64,000 bases of DNA from Qingrenia yutianensis (GTDB lineage Bacteria > Bacillota > Clostridia > UMGS1810), in assembly GCF_014385105.1 (NCBI RefSeq), contig NZ_JACRTE010000006.1:62001-126000 (forward strand). The letters are read 5' to 3'. Below the pieces are notes generated by a model that saw only the letters and a program-made list of their open reading frames with translations, made no database searches and was not told the origin of the DNA. Of the stretch, positions 9,947-18,168 are shown in pieces. The translations under genes were made by a program, and so were the position numbers. Every line of letters begins with the position of its first letter. Within the stretch, counting starts at the first letter, position 1.

Positions 9947-10888
9947 TTACCATAAACCGCTTTCGTTATACTTTCTCGCAAGCTTGTTAACCGTTACAAC
10001 AAGCACAAAGTTTATAACGGAGTTGAAAAGTCCTATCGCAGTGGCATAAGAATAGTTTCCGCCTCCCGACGAAATACCCTCTTTGTAAACATAAGTTGAA
10101 ATAACCTCACTGAACCTTAAGTTGACGTTATTCTGCATAAGGAATATTTTTTCAAATCCCAAATTCATAAGCTGACCTATGTTGAGTATAAGAAGTATAA
10201 CAACCGTCGGCATAATGGCAGGAATGTCGATACTGAAAACACGTCTTAATCTTGACGCGCCGTCCACCTGCGCCGCCTCGTGCAAATCGGGAGACACACC
10301 CGAAAGAGCGGCGATATAGATTATGGAATCCCAGCCCATATTCTGCCATACGCCCGACCAAACGTACATATGAAGAAACGACGCGGGATTTGTCATAATG
10401 TCGGGCGCGTTCGCTCCGTTTAATATTTTGTATATGTTTCCGTAAAGTCCCACATACGGGTTGAAAAACTGGTTTAACATACCCACAAGCACGACAACCG
10501 ATATAAAGTGAGGCATATATATAACCATCTGCGTTGTTTTCTTAAAATACTTGTTCTGCATTACGTTTATGCAGATTGCAAGTATTATCGGCACGGGGAA
10601 ACGTGCAATCAGAGAATATATCGAAAGCACAAATGTGTTTCGTATAATTCTTAAAAACTGATACGAGTTTATAAACTTTTTAAAATATTTAACCCCTGCC
10701 CATGGCGAGCCGAAAATACCCTTTGCAACGTCAAAATCTTTGAATGCAATCTGAAGTCCTGCCATAGGGCCGTACGCAAACACTATTATGTATAAAACGG
10801 GAAGCAGTAAAAAAACATATAACTGCCAGTACTTTTTATATTTTAAAGGCGCTTTAATTTTTCTGTTTGTGCAAATATCTGTTTTCAC
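9947..10888 (-). CDS. carbohydrate ABC transporter permease, LplB type
   Basis: This is 313 residues with about six membrane segments and the EAA loop EAAQVDGASRLRRVFSIDIP near residue 210. The N-terminal part (YWQLYVFLLLPVLYIIVFAY) and GLQIAFKDF match the LplB/YteP permease branch, which forms a heterodimer with LplC. The start is GTG with AAGGA nine bases upstream; the overlapping ATG at 10890 runs straight into TGA. It sits 15 bases upstream of the second permease and 17 downstream of the binding lipoprotein, so all three are one importer transcript. Confidence 0.92.
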   Translation of the reverse strand: MKTDICTNRKIKAPLKYKKYWQLYVFLLLPVLYIIVFAYGPMAGLQIAFKDFDVAKGIFGSPWAGVKYFKKFINSYQFLRIIRNTFVLSIYSLIARFPVPIILAICINVMQNKYFKKTTQMVIYMPHFISVVVLVGMLNQFFNPYVGLYGNIYKILNGANAPDIMTNPASFLHMYVWSGVWQNMGWDSIIYIAALSGVSPDLHEAAQVDGASRLRRVFSIDIPAIMPTVVILLILNIGQLMNLGFEKIFLMQNNVNLRFSEVISTYVYKEGISSGGGNYSYATAIGLFNSVINFVLVVTVNKLARKYNESGLW

Positions 10889-10905
10889 ATAAAATCTTCC
10901 TTTTG

Positions 10906-12561
10906 CTATTTATTTGTCCTTTCATACGCTTTTTGAGCGGTTGAAACAAGTCTTTCCACACCGATTGATTTAAGTTCTTTGATATACGAATCCCATTTTG
11001 CGTCAACGTCAAGGTCGCCGATTATAAAGCGCGTTATCATATCGTTTTTATACGAATTGATGTTCTGCTGAATTTCGTTAACCTCGTCGGTTTCCTCTTC
11101 GGTGTAAATGATTTTTGTTATATATTCTTTCGGTATTTTTTCTTTGTAGCTTTCAAGCTTGTTTGCAATTTCAGTTTCAAAGATGTTGCTTCCGTTTTCA
11201 ACCGTTGAGAATGAAAGAGCATAACTTCTGTAACCGGGCGCGGCGTTCTGCCAATGTGAATTTTGCGGAGCGCCCCACGCGAGAACGGGATTGATTTTAG
11301 CCTCATATCCCATATAGTCAAACATACTTTTCTGACCTGCCGTCGGTTTGAGCCAGTCCGTTCCCTCTTTTCCGAAACGCGACCATATTGTCATTTCCTC
11401 GCTCATCATAATGTCTGCCATTCTGAATGCCGCCTCGGGATTTTTGCAGTTTTTCGTTATAAAGAAAGAGTTTACGGGGATGCTCGGCGCATATACCGCA
11501 TACCCCGTGCCGTTCTCCTGTGTAAGAGGCGGAAGAATTTTATAACCGTTCTGTCTTTCGTCCGATCCGATTAAATATGTCGGCGCCATTGTTGTGAACG
11601 TTCCTACCTGTACCGCATTGGGGTTCTGCACCGTCTGACGCGACTGTGCGCCTGCCGACGTAAACGACGACGGCGACAGCAAGCCCTCTTTGCAGAGTTT
11701 GCTCATATATTTTATTGCCTCTTTGTATTCGTCCTGAACGTATGCCGCCTTGATTTTTCCGTTTTCAACATAGAGATAATCGCTCTGCGGATTGATGGGC
11801 AAAAATGCCGCGCTTAGGTAATCCAAAAACCAGCTTTCACCGCCGTTTGTCGCACCGAGCAGAGGAATTTCGTCCGCAATACCGTTGCCGTTCGGGTCTT
11901 TTTCTTTAAACGCTTTTAAAACGTTATAAAAATCGTCTGTGGTTTTGGGTGTTTCAAGTCCGAGTTTTTTAAGCCACGGCTCGTATATCCACATACGGTA
12001 GCCGAGCTCGTTCTGCATAATTTTAAGGTATTTCGGAACAACGTATATATTACCGTCAACCATTGTAATCATTTTTTCGAGATTGGGTTCTTCCTCCATA
12101 ACTTTCTTTATGTAATAGGAGGAATTTTTGTAGTAATTATTGAGCGGAACTATAAATCCCTTTGACGCATAGCGCGAAATTGCACTGTCGCTTAACGGAA
12201 CGTTTATAATTACGTCGGGCAAATCCGCTCCGCCTGCCGAAATCATAAGCTCAACCTTTTGCTTTGCCTCGTCCGACGACGAAGGAAGATAAGAAAACTC
12301 AATGTCGCAGTTCATTTTTTCCTTTATCGCCTGTGTGTAAAGGTTTGTGTCATAATCGGTAACAAGGGGGTCTTTCGGTATTCCGATTTTTAAGGTTATT
12401 TTGTTTTTGCAAACGGGAAATTCGCCCGGCGCATTAAGATTGGTATCGGCAACATACTCGCCTGCATTTGAAACGCTTGCATTGTCGGAATTTTTTCCGC
12501 ACGCCGAAAAAGTTGTCACAATCGCGGTCATAATTGCAAGAGCCTTGTAAATTTTTCTCAT
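10906..12561 (-). CDS. extracellular solute-binding lipoprotein of a sugar ABC importer
   Basis: This is 551 residues. The N-terminus MRKIYKALAIMTAIVTTFSA is followed by a cysteine in a lipobox (FSAC), so the protein would be lipid-anchored outside the membrane. Length and motifs (YTQAIKEKMNCDIEF; DPNGNGIADEIPLLG; PEAAFRMADIMMSEE) match the LplA family of CUT1 binding proteins that hand oligosaccharides to LplB/LplC permeases. It is the first gene after a clear promoter with paired direct repeats, so it should be induced together with the glycosidase unit upstream. The DPNGNGIADE stretch resembles a calcium-binding loop common in this family. The sugar is unknown. Confidence 0.92.
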   Translation of the reverse strand: MRKIYKALAIMTAIVTTFSACGKNSDNASVSNAGEYVADTNLNAPGEFPVCKNKITLKIGIPKDPLVTDYDTNLYTQAIKEKMNCDIEFSYLPSSSDEAKQKVELMISAGGADLPDVIINVPLSDSAISRYASKGFIVPLNNYYKNSSYYIKKVMEEEPNLEKMITMVDGNIYVVPKYLKIMQNELGYRMWIYEPWLKKLGLETPKTTDDFYNVLKAFKEKDPNGNGIADEIPLLGATNGGESWFLDYLSAAFLPINPQSDYLYVENGKIKAAYVQDEYKEAIKYMSKLCKEGLLSPSSFTSAGAQSRQTVQNPNAVQVGTFTTMAPTYLIGSDERQNGYKILPPLTQENGTGYAVYAPSIPVNSFFITKNCKNPEAAFRMADIMMSEEMTIWSRFGKEGTDWLKPTAGQKSMFDYMGYEAKINPVLAWGAPQNSHWQNAAPGYRSYALSFSTVENGSNIFETEIANKLESYKEKIPKEYITKIIYTEEETDEVNEIQQNINSYKNDMITRFIIGDLDVDAKWDSYIKELKSIGVERLVSTAQKAYERTNK

Positions 12562-12600
12562 AGAAATTTTCCTTTCTTTTTTATTCTTTCTTATAATAAA

Positions 12601-12665
12601 ATTTTATCATTAAGCCGTGTTCCGGTCAATTTGAAAAAGAATACCGCGGTCGTAAAATTATAACC
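12601..12665 (-). promoter_or_regulatory. sigma-A-type promoter with paired 12-bp activator repeats, importer operon
   Basis: On the minus strand, TTGACC (12624-12629) and TAAAAT (12601-12606) are 17 bases apart. Upstream lie GGTTATAATTTT (12654-12665) and GGTATTCTTTTT (12634-12645), starting 20 bp apart, the nearer one ending 4 bp before -35. The same arrangement occurs at 16942-16973. Two direct half-sites two helical turns apart next to -35 suggest an AraC-type or response-regulator activator; no such gene is adjacent. Confidence 0.75.
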
Positions 12666-12671
12666 GCAAAC

Positions 12672-14585
12672 CTATCTTACCGCCAGTATTACAGGCTCTC
12701 CGAGCGGTTTTAAGCCCGTCATATCCCAAAGATAAAACTTGACATATGCGTTTTGGATGCCTGAATTTATATCAAAATCAAAAGCATAGTTTCCCTCTTT
12801 GTCAACCTTTGCTTTTTCAATTTCGGTGTCATTTTCCGCATTTGATATAACCGCAATCAGCATTTCGTTTCCCGAAAGTTTTTTTGTTTTTCCTATGCCG
12901 ATATATACGCTCGGTTTGACCGTTCCGTTATCATTCTTGATGTCAGCATTGCTCAAAGTTATTCCGTCGGCAAAAGTTATTTCGGTGAGATAATCGGAAA
13001 GCGTATAACTGCTTTTTGTCACGGTTTCTCCGCCGATAACGGCATTTTTGCCGATATTCGGCATAATGCCTATCACATTTTCACCTTTTGACACAACACT
13101 TCCGCCCTCGCCCGATTTTACAATAAAATTGCAAAACGGCTCGAAAACATCATCATAGCCCGTCACATCGCCGAGATATTTTATTTTTTCGTCATACGAA
13201 TTTTGAGAAAATATAACAACCGCGGTTTCGCTGTCCTTTTGGTTTGCCGTTCTGCTGCCGCCGAAAATTCCCGCATTGAGCCTGTTTGTGCCTTTCAAGT
13301 CGCCGAGTGTTACGATTTTCTCATTTTTGCCGACCGTTACGCACGCCGTACCGCTGACACTGCAATCACCTTTCCAGCTCCCCGTCCAGTCGTTGTAACA
13401 ACCGCCGTAAATTCTTCTTAAAATTTCGCCGTCCGTAACGCTTACATCGGTGTTTCCGATAAAATCGGCGCAGTACGAACCGCCGAACACCGACTCTGCC
13501 GTGCCTCCCTCGATGCTTATATGCGAGTTGCCTTTGTGAACGGTCTTTTCGTCGGCGCTTCCGCCGTAGATGTTCATAATGCGTCCGCCCTTTTGCGTTA
13601 TGTGCGTATCACCCAGAACCTCCGCGCCTATTCCGACGCCCGAAACAACCGCGCACACACCGCCGTAAAATTCGATATACGAACCTCCGCCGACAGTTGC
13701 ACCGCTGTTTTTTCCTCCGCCCGAAATCCAGCTTTTGTAATAGTTTGAATTGTCATCATTTGCGGAAAATTTTTCGTTCATTCCGTAAATCTTAATGTGC
13801 GTATCGCCCGTTACCGCCGACTGCTCGCCTCCGCCGTATATTCTTCTGTATATACCGCTTTTAACGGTTACATCGGTACTTTCTACGGTGTGGTTTATCG
13901 AATGTCCGCCGAACACGTCAATCGGGTTGTCCATTGTTAAATTCTCGCCGAACACAATTTTGTTTCCGCAGGCAAAAATTTTGTTAACTTTCGCATTGTA
14001 GTCCGAAAGGTCGGACGCAAGCGTGTTAAACGTCATATTTTCAAACGTAACCGAAAAATTAAAGTGCACCCCGACGGCTTTTGTAAAATCAAGCCCGCCG
14101 TCAATTTCGCCGTTTTCGGGATTTTTTCCGCTTATTGTGACATTTTCGGCATCGCAGTTATACCACGCACCGTTCGGAACAGACACAATATCAGAAAGAA
14201 CAATCATTGCATTGTCCCCGCATACCGAAAGCGCCTTTAAAAGCGTTTTGTACGGCGCGGTTTTGCTTCCGTCCGCGCTGTCGTTTCCGTTTTGCGAAAC
14301 ATATATCACACGGCGCAGATTTTCGTTTGAAAAAAGCTTGTATCCGCTGTCAAACTGCGAAATCGGTATGCCAATCGCATAATTTCCGTTTTCGTCCGCG
14401 GTTGTTTGATTTATATATCCTATATCATCAAAATCGGGCAGACTGTAATTTCCATTATCTTTCACCGTCATAACGGTTATCATTTTGCCGAAATCTGTTT
14501 TTCCCGAAAATGTTATCATTCCCTCGGCATAAGCCGACGGACACAAAAGCGTCAATATAACAACCAAAGCACAAAACTTTTTCAT
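12672..14585 (-). CDS. exported beta-helix-like repeat protein
   Basis: This is 637 residues with a signal peptide (MKKFCALVVILTLLCPSAYA). After residue ~95, IYVSQNGNDSADGSKTAPYK is the usual entry of right-handed parallel beta-helix proteins (pectate-lyase-like fold). Residues of about 210-420 contain repeated turns of the form IYGG...GNTHISI.GG, rich in glycine pairs. A small beta domain seems to occur at both ends (TADENGNYAIGI near residue 70 and VDKEGNYAFDF near 600). No clear catalytic residues are recognised, so it may be a lyase-like enzyme or a binding or scaffolding protein. It follows the GH16 gene by 10 bases and has its own AGGAG site, so it belongs to the glycosidase operon. Confidence 0.75.
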   Translation of the reverse strand: MKKFCALVVILTLLCPSAYAEGMITFSGKTDFGKMITVMTVKDNGNYSLPDFDDIGYINQTTADENGNYAIGIPISQFDSGYKLFSNENLRRVIYVSQNGNDSADGSKTAPYKTLLKALSVCGDNAMIVLSDIVSVPNGAWYNCDAENVTISGKNPENGEIDGGLDFTKAVGVHFNFSVTFENMTFNTLASDLSDYNAKVNKIFACGNKIVFGENLTMDNPIDVFGGHSINHTVESTDVTVKSGIYRRIYGGGEQSAVTGDTHIKIYGMNEKFSANDDNSNYYKSWISGGGKNSGATVGGGSYIEFYGGVCAVVSGVGIGAEVLGDTHITQKGGRIMNIYGGSADEKTVHKGNSHISIEGGTAESVFGGSYCADFIGNTDVSVTDGEILRRIYGGCYNDWTGSWKGDCSVSGTACVTVGKNEKIVTLGDLKGTNRLNAGIFGGSRTANQKDSETAVVIFSQNSYDEKIKYLGDVTGYDDVFEPFCNFIVKSGEGGSVVSKGENVIGIMPNIGKNAVIGGETVTKSSYTLSDYLTEITFADGITLSNADIKNDNGTVKPSVYIGIGKTKKLSGNEMLIAVISNAENDTEIEKAKVDKEGNYAFDFDINSGIQNAYVKFYLWDMTGLKPLGEPVILAVR

Positions 14586-14595
14586 ATTTATACTC

Positions 14596-15462
14596 CTATT
14601 TCACTTCGTCAAAAACACGTACGTGGTCAACCACAAATTCGTCGGGCAAAACGGCATGCAAAAGCTCGTCAACGGGCTTTCCTGCCCACACGTTTCCGTG
14701 TCCGTCGTCACCGCAGTTTTCGCCGAAAGCCCTGTGATAACCGTGGCACTCGGTGCTGACGAGGATAAATTCCTCGGTGTTGCTGACGGGCATATCGGGC
14801 GCGCCCTGAAAACCGACCTTTTCGCCGTCCATATAAAACGTATATCCGTCCTTGTTCCAGTCAACGCCGTAATAGTGCCAGCCGTCCGCGGTTTCCTTAA
14901 ACGGGTGCTTAAAATGTCCGGGCCATACCGAATTTTTTCCGTATCCGCCGTAGCCGTTTCCGCAAAGCATAATATTATCGGTGTGCTGTCGGTAATTTTC
15001 CATAATATCGGTTTCCACACCGCACGCCGACGCGTCGGGCGACGAACCTATTCCGGGCGCCTGAAGCCAAAACGCTGCGTGCCAGCCGGGATTTTTCGGC
15101 AGACGGCATCTTATTTCATAATAGCCGTATTTATGCATAAACTTTGCCCCTTCAAACTTGCCGAAAGGCCAGAAACCGTCGCTGTCTTTCGGTATATCGT
15201 ATGTAAGCGAGCCTGTTTGAAGGTGTCCCGAAAAATAATTTCCGTCTTTTTCGATAAGCTTTATATGCAAGTTGCTCTTGCCGTCAACCTCCACGCCTTC
15301 TTTTGTGAATGTGGGCGACTTTTTGCCCCAAAAATACAGTCTGTAATTCCATTTGCTCTCGTCAAGTTTGTCGCCGTCAAATTCGTCGCTCCATACAAGA
15401 GTCCAGTTTTTCTCTTTCGGAAGATAACTCGGCGCGTGATTTTCTACTTTGTAACTTTTCAT
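14596..15462 (-). CDS. GH16 family endo-glycosidase
   Basis: This is 288 residues, the size of a bare GH16 catalytic domain. The family signature ETDIME is present (nucleophile E150, D152, acid/base E155). The N-terminal LVWSDEFDGDKLDESKWNYR and the late GWHYYGVDWNKDGYTFYMDG are also standard GH16 blocks. GH16 enzymes cut beta-1,3/1,4-glucans or galactans by a retaining mechanism; which substrate applies here cannot be read from the sequence. No signal peptide is visible, which is odd for a polysaccharide enzyme: it may act on imported fragments or be exported otherwise. The start overlaps the upstream stop by ATGA and has a GGGAGGAA site, so translation is coupled to the GH39-like gene. Confidence 0.93.
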   Translation of the reverse strand: MKSYKVENHAPSYLPKEKNWTLVWSDEFDGDKLDESKWNYRLYFWGKKSPTFTKEGVEVDGKSNLHIKLIEKDGNYFSGHLQTGSLTYDIPKDSDGFWPFGKFEGAKFMHKYGYYEIRCRLPKNPGWHAAFWLQAPGIGSSPDASACGVETDIMENYRQHTDNIMLCGNGYGGYGKNSVWPGHFKHPFKETADGWHYYGVDWNKDGYTFYMDGEKVGFQGAPDMPVSNTEEFILVSTECHGYHRAFGENCGDDGHGNVWAGKPVDELLHAVLPDEFVVDHVRVFDEVK

Positions 15463-16880
15463 TTTTCTTCCTCCCAGTCTGCAAATTTACCGAATGCAAT
15501 AATAAGCGGTGTATCCTTTACCGGCATATTTGTAAGCGTATACATACCGTTTTTGTCGCGTTTTAATATTTCATCGGGGATTTTATAAACGCTTCCGTCC
15601 ATAACGTCGATAACATAAATATCGTCGTATTCCGAATAGATTTCCATAGAAACCGTGCTTTCAAACGATGTCGTCATAATATCGGACGGATACCAGTATA
15701 CAAACGCTTTTCCGCCGTTCTTTTTAAATCCGCCCGTCACGCACTTGTTACGCTCAATGTCATATTTAAAAATGCGCTCCGATTTTTGCGGAACAAACAT
15801 CGCGGGAATATCGCAAAGCTCGTAATCATCGGCAAAGACCGACGCGATATTTTGCAATGTGTAATACGACTTTTTCGGCGCATACTCGCCTATCGACCTG
15901 CCGTTTTCGTCAAATTCCGCGCCGAGAACACCGAAATATCCGTAATCGAGATACGAATTTACGTCGCCCACTTTTCCGCCGAGCGCCTCAATCATATCCA
16001 TACACGAAAAATACGACGTGAAATGCACGTTTGTGATAAGGTCGGCTATTGTGTGGCGCGCAAGCTGTTTCGCCTGTTTTTCGGGCGTCCAACAGCCGCG
16101 CCAGAGCGCACCGTGACCGCCGCCGCGCGACTGCGAACCCGACTCGCCCTGAATAATGTCAATGTTCGGATTGTAGCTTTGCGCGAGCGCTTTAAGCGCC
16201 TTAACACGTTCAAACACCAAAGTTTCGTCCGCCGTGTATTCGTGGAACGAAATAAAATCGAGATACTCTCCCATTCCCGTTGCAAAAGCGTCGTTTATAA
16301 AGGTTATCGGGCGCAGACAAAGCGCACCGCCGATAGTTTTGGCGTTTGGATTTGCGCTTTTTATGGTTTTTGCGGTTTCGCGCGTGAAAACGCCGAGTTC
16401 CGTTCCGCTTACTCCGTGTTTCCAGCACCATTCGCCGTCAGGCTCGTTCCATATTTCAAAATACGAAACACGTCCCTCATAGTGCTTTACAACTGCACTT
16501 ACGTAATTTTTCCAAGCCTGTTTTTGCTCATCGGTGAAAATCGGCGGACAACCCACCGCACCGAATATTTCCTTTGCCATACCGCCGTAAAGAGCATTGC
16601 CGTAGCATAAACAAATCCACGGCGTAAGACCGAGGTTTATAAGGCTGTCCACAACCTTGTCGAGCCACTTAAAATTATATACTCCCTTTTCGGTTTCCGT
16701 CCTCTGCCAGCCCGACTGTATGCGAACCCATTTAACGCCGAGCTTTCCGAGTTTGTCGTAAGCCTTTTCGGGGTCGAACACGTCGCGGTCGAGTTTTTCA
16801 AAGCCGATGCCTATTTTTGAGCTTTTCACCTCGAGTGACGTTTTTGGTTTTATTTTTCCTGTCTTAATAAGTCTGTCCAT
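15459..16880 (-). CDS. clan GH-A glycoside hydrolase (GH39-like)
   Basis: This is 473 residues with no signal peptide, so probably intracellular. The TIM-barrel begins around residue 30 (KLGVKWVRIQSGWQRTE). WNEPDG (E146) supplies the acid/base and QGESGSQ (E246) the likely nucleophile of clan A. The overall pattern resembles GH39 beta-xylosidase-like enzymes, but assignment to GH39 rather than a sister family is tentative. The ATG at 16880 has GGAGG eight bases upstream; the TTG two codons earlier is too close to that site. It is the first gene behind the promoter at 16908-16937 and overlaps the GH16 start by four bases. With GH16 it probably trims oligosaccharides brought in by the importer. 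Confidence 0.85.
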   Translation of the reverse strand: MDRLIKTGKIKPKTSLEVKSSKIGIGFEKLDRDVFDPEKAYDKLGKLGVKWVRIQSGWQRTETEKGVYNFKWLDKVVDSLINLGLTPWICLCYGNALYGGMAKEIFGAVGCPPIFTDEQKQAWKNYVSAVVKHYEGRVSYFEIWNEPDGEWCWKHGVSGTELGVFTRETAKTIKSANPNAKTIGGALCLRPITFINDAFATGMGEYLDFISFHEYTADETLVFERVKALKALAQSYNPNIDIIQGESGSQSRGGGHGALWRGCWTPEKQAKQLARHTIADLITNVHFTSYFSCMDMIEALGGKVGDVNSYLDYGYFGVLGAEFDENGRSIGEYAPKKSYYTLQNIASVFADDYELCDIPAMFVPQKSERIFKYDIERNKCVTGGFKKNGGKAFVYWYPSDIMTTSFESTVSMEIYSEYDDIYVIDVMDGSVYKIPDEILKRDKNGMYTLTNMPVKDTPLIIAFGKFADWEEEK

Positions 16881-16907
16881 TTGCAAAACCTCCGTTTTTA
16901 TAGGTTA

Positions 16908-16973
16908 ATTCTAACATTCACAGTCATTTTGCGTCAATCCGAAAAATATAACCATAATAGGAAATTTATAACC
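16908..16973 (-). promoter_or_regulatory. promoter with paired 12-bp activator repeats, glycosidase operon
   Basis: On the minus strand, TTGACG (16932-16937) lies 17-18 bases from TTAGAAT (16908-16914). Upstream are GGTTATAAATTT (16962-16973) and GGTTATATTTTT (16942-16953), again 20 bp apart and 4 bp from -35, exactly as at the importer promoter. The distal copies share TGCGGTTATAA. Confidence 0.75.
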
Positions 16974-17000
16974 GCAGACGTTCAAAAAACTCCCGTATAA

Positions 17001-17285
17001 CGCCTCATTCCAACCGCTGCCTGCGGGGACAGTCTGGACTGGAAAGATTTAGCGCCCGAAACGATCATCGACCGTGTGACGACAAAAGTTAAGCCCGGCT
17101 CAATCGTTCTTTTCCACAACGCGGCGAAAAACACGCCTGCGGCACTGCCGAAAATTTTGGAAAAGCTTATAGCGGACGGCTACAAAATCGTTCCCGTATC
17201 CGAAATCATCTACAAAGAAAATTTCTCGGTAGACGTGAGCGGAAAACAAATTCCGAACACCGTCAGCACGGGCAGTATAGATTAA
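17001..17285 (+). pseudogene. 3' remnant of a PdaB-like polysaccharide deacetylase
   Basis: From 17028 the frame reads DSLDWKDLAPETIIDRV, then KPGSIVLFHNAAKNTPAALP, then a GYKIVPVSEIIYKEN segment to a TAA at 17283. This is the C-terminal quarter of PdaA/PdaB-type NodB-fold deacetylases, including the HN-containing strand. The catalytic Asp/His metal motifs of the N-terminal part are missing. An in-frame stop at 16998 closes the frame, and no ribosome site or suitable start exists. The 5' side runs into the glycosidase promoter at 16973, so the break probably came with the insertion or rearrangement that placed the carbohydrate locus here. Confidence 0.8.
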
Positions 17286-17325
17286 AATTTCAACTTGCGG
17301 TCACTCAAAACAATTCCGAAAAATG

Positions 17326-17354
17326 TTGACATTATTGTCAAACGGTGTTATAAT
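17326..17354 (+). promoter_or_regulatory. consensus promoter with overlapping palindromic operator
   Basis: TTGACA (17326-17331) and TATAAT (17349-17354) are 17 bases apart, a perfect sigma-A promoter. The -35 box is the left arm of a perfect dyad TTGACA-TTAT-TGTCAA (17326-17341). A repressor there would block polymerase, which fits autoregulation by the DeoR protein encoded next. Confidence 0.85.
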
Positions 17355-17393
17355 CTGTTGTATAAAGTTGGATTTAGTTGGAGTTGATTGCAA

Positions 17394-18167
17394 ATGTTTG
17401 CAGATGTACGAAGAAAAGAAATATGCAATATTTTAAAAGAAAAATCTGCGGTAAAAGTTACATATCTTTCCGAAAAATTCGGTGTTTCGATAGAAACAAT
17501 CCGCAAAGATTTACTGTTTCTTGAAAAAAACAACGAGCTTTCGCGAGTCCACGGCGGTGCTGTACTAAAACCGTCGGCAGACCGATATATTGATTTTCCG
17601 TCGCGTATTGAAGAAAAAAAACCGCAGAAAAACGAAATTTCGCGCATTGCGTCAAAATTTGTGCAAAACGGCGACATTATCGCTATGGACTGCGGAAGCA
17701 CGGCGCTTGAACTTATCGAAGTTTTAAAGGAAAAGCTGGACTCTCTCACTGTTGTCACCCACTCTCTCGACGTATTTTTGCGCGCGTGCAACTACAAAAA
17801 TTTCAACGTCATTTTGTGCGGAGGATTTTTCGACCGCGCCGAAAATGCGTTCTACGGCGACTTTGCGTTAAAAATGCTCGGCGAAATAAGGGTTTCAAAA
17901 GCGTTCATATTCCCGAGCAGTATATCTCTCGGCAACGGAATTTTTGAGCATCTTCCCTACCTCTCGCAAATGCAGAGGGAAATAATAAATTCGTCCGACG
18001 AGGTTTATATACTCGCCGACAGCAGTAAATTCGGCAAAAGCTCGCTTGTTAAAACGTGCGATATAAACGAAAAATTTACATATATCAGTGATTCTTCGCT
18101 GTCGAATGAAATAAAAGAAATCTACAAATCCAACAATATCCAAATAATTACAAGCGAGGAATTTTAA
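17394..18167 (+). CDS. DeoR-family transcriptional regulator
   Basis: This is 257 residues. The N-terminal winged helix-turn-helix spans about residues 5-55 (VTYLSEKFGVSIETIRKDLL, then SRVHGGAV, the family hallmark). The C-terminal DeoR sensor domain has NGDIIAMDCGSTALELIEVL and the LCGGFFDRAENAFYG block, which bind phosphorylated sugars in this family. The ATG at 17394 follows GGAG by ten bases; a TTG at 17388 is an alternative. It is transcribed from the promoter at 17326 and is one base from the downstream transporter gene. It probably represses that transporter until a sugar phosphate appears, but the effector is unknown. Confidence 0.93.
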   Translation: MFADVRRKEICNILKEKSAVKVTYLSEKFGVSIETIRKDLLFLEKNNELSRVHGGAVLKPSADRYIDFPSRIEEKKPQKNEISRIASKFVQNGDIIAMDCGSTALELIEVLKEKLDSLTVVTHSLDVFLRACNYKNFNVILCGGFFDRAENAFYGDFALKMLGEIRVSKAFIFPSSISLGNGIFEHLPYLSQMQREIINSSDEVYILADSSKFGKSSLVKTCDINEKFTYISDSSLSNEIKEIYKSNNIQIITSEEF

Positions 18168-18168
18168 A

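Noticed and set aside
14623..15588. 321-codon plus frame over the GH16 gene
   Set aside because: Antisense shadow of a gene with intact catalytic motifs; low-complexity, basic composition.
15786..16610. 274-codon plus frame over the GH39-like gene
   Set aside because: Antisense shadow, no start signal and Arg-rich composition.
17076..17285. 69-codon GTG-started protein
   Set aside because: The homology begins at least 16 codons upstream of this GTG and there is no ribosome site, so it is a gene remnant.
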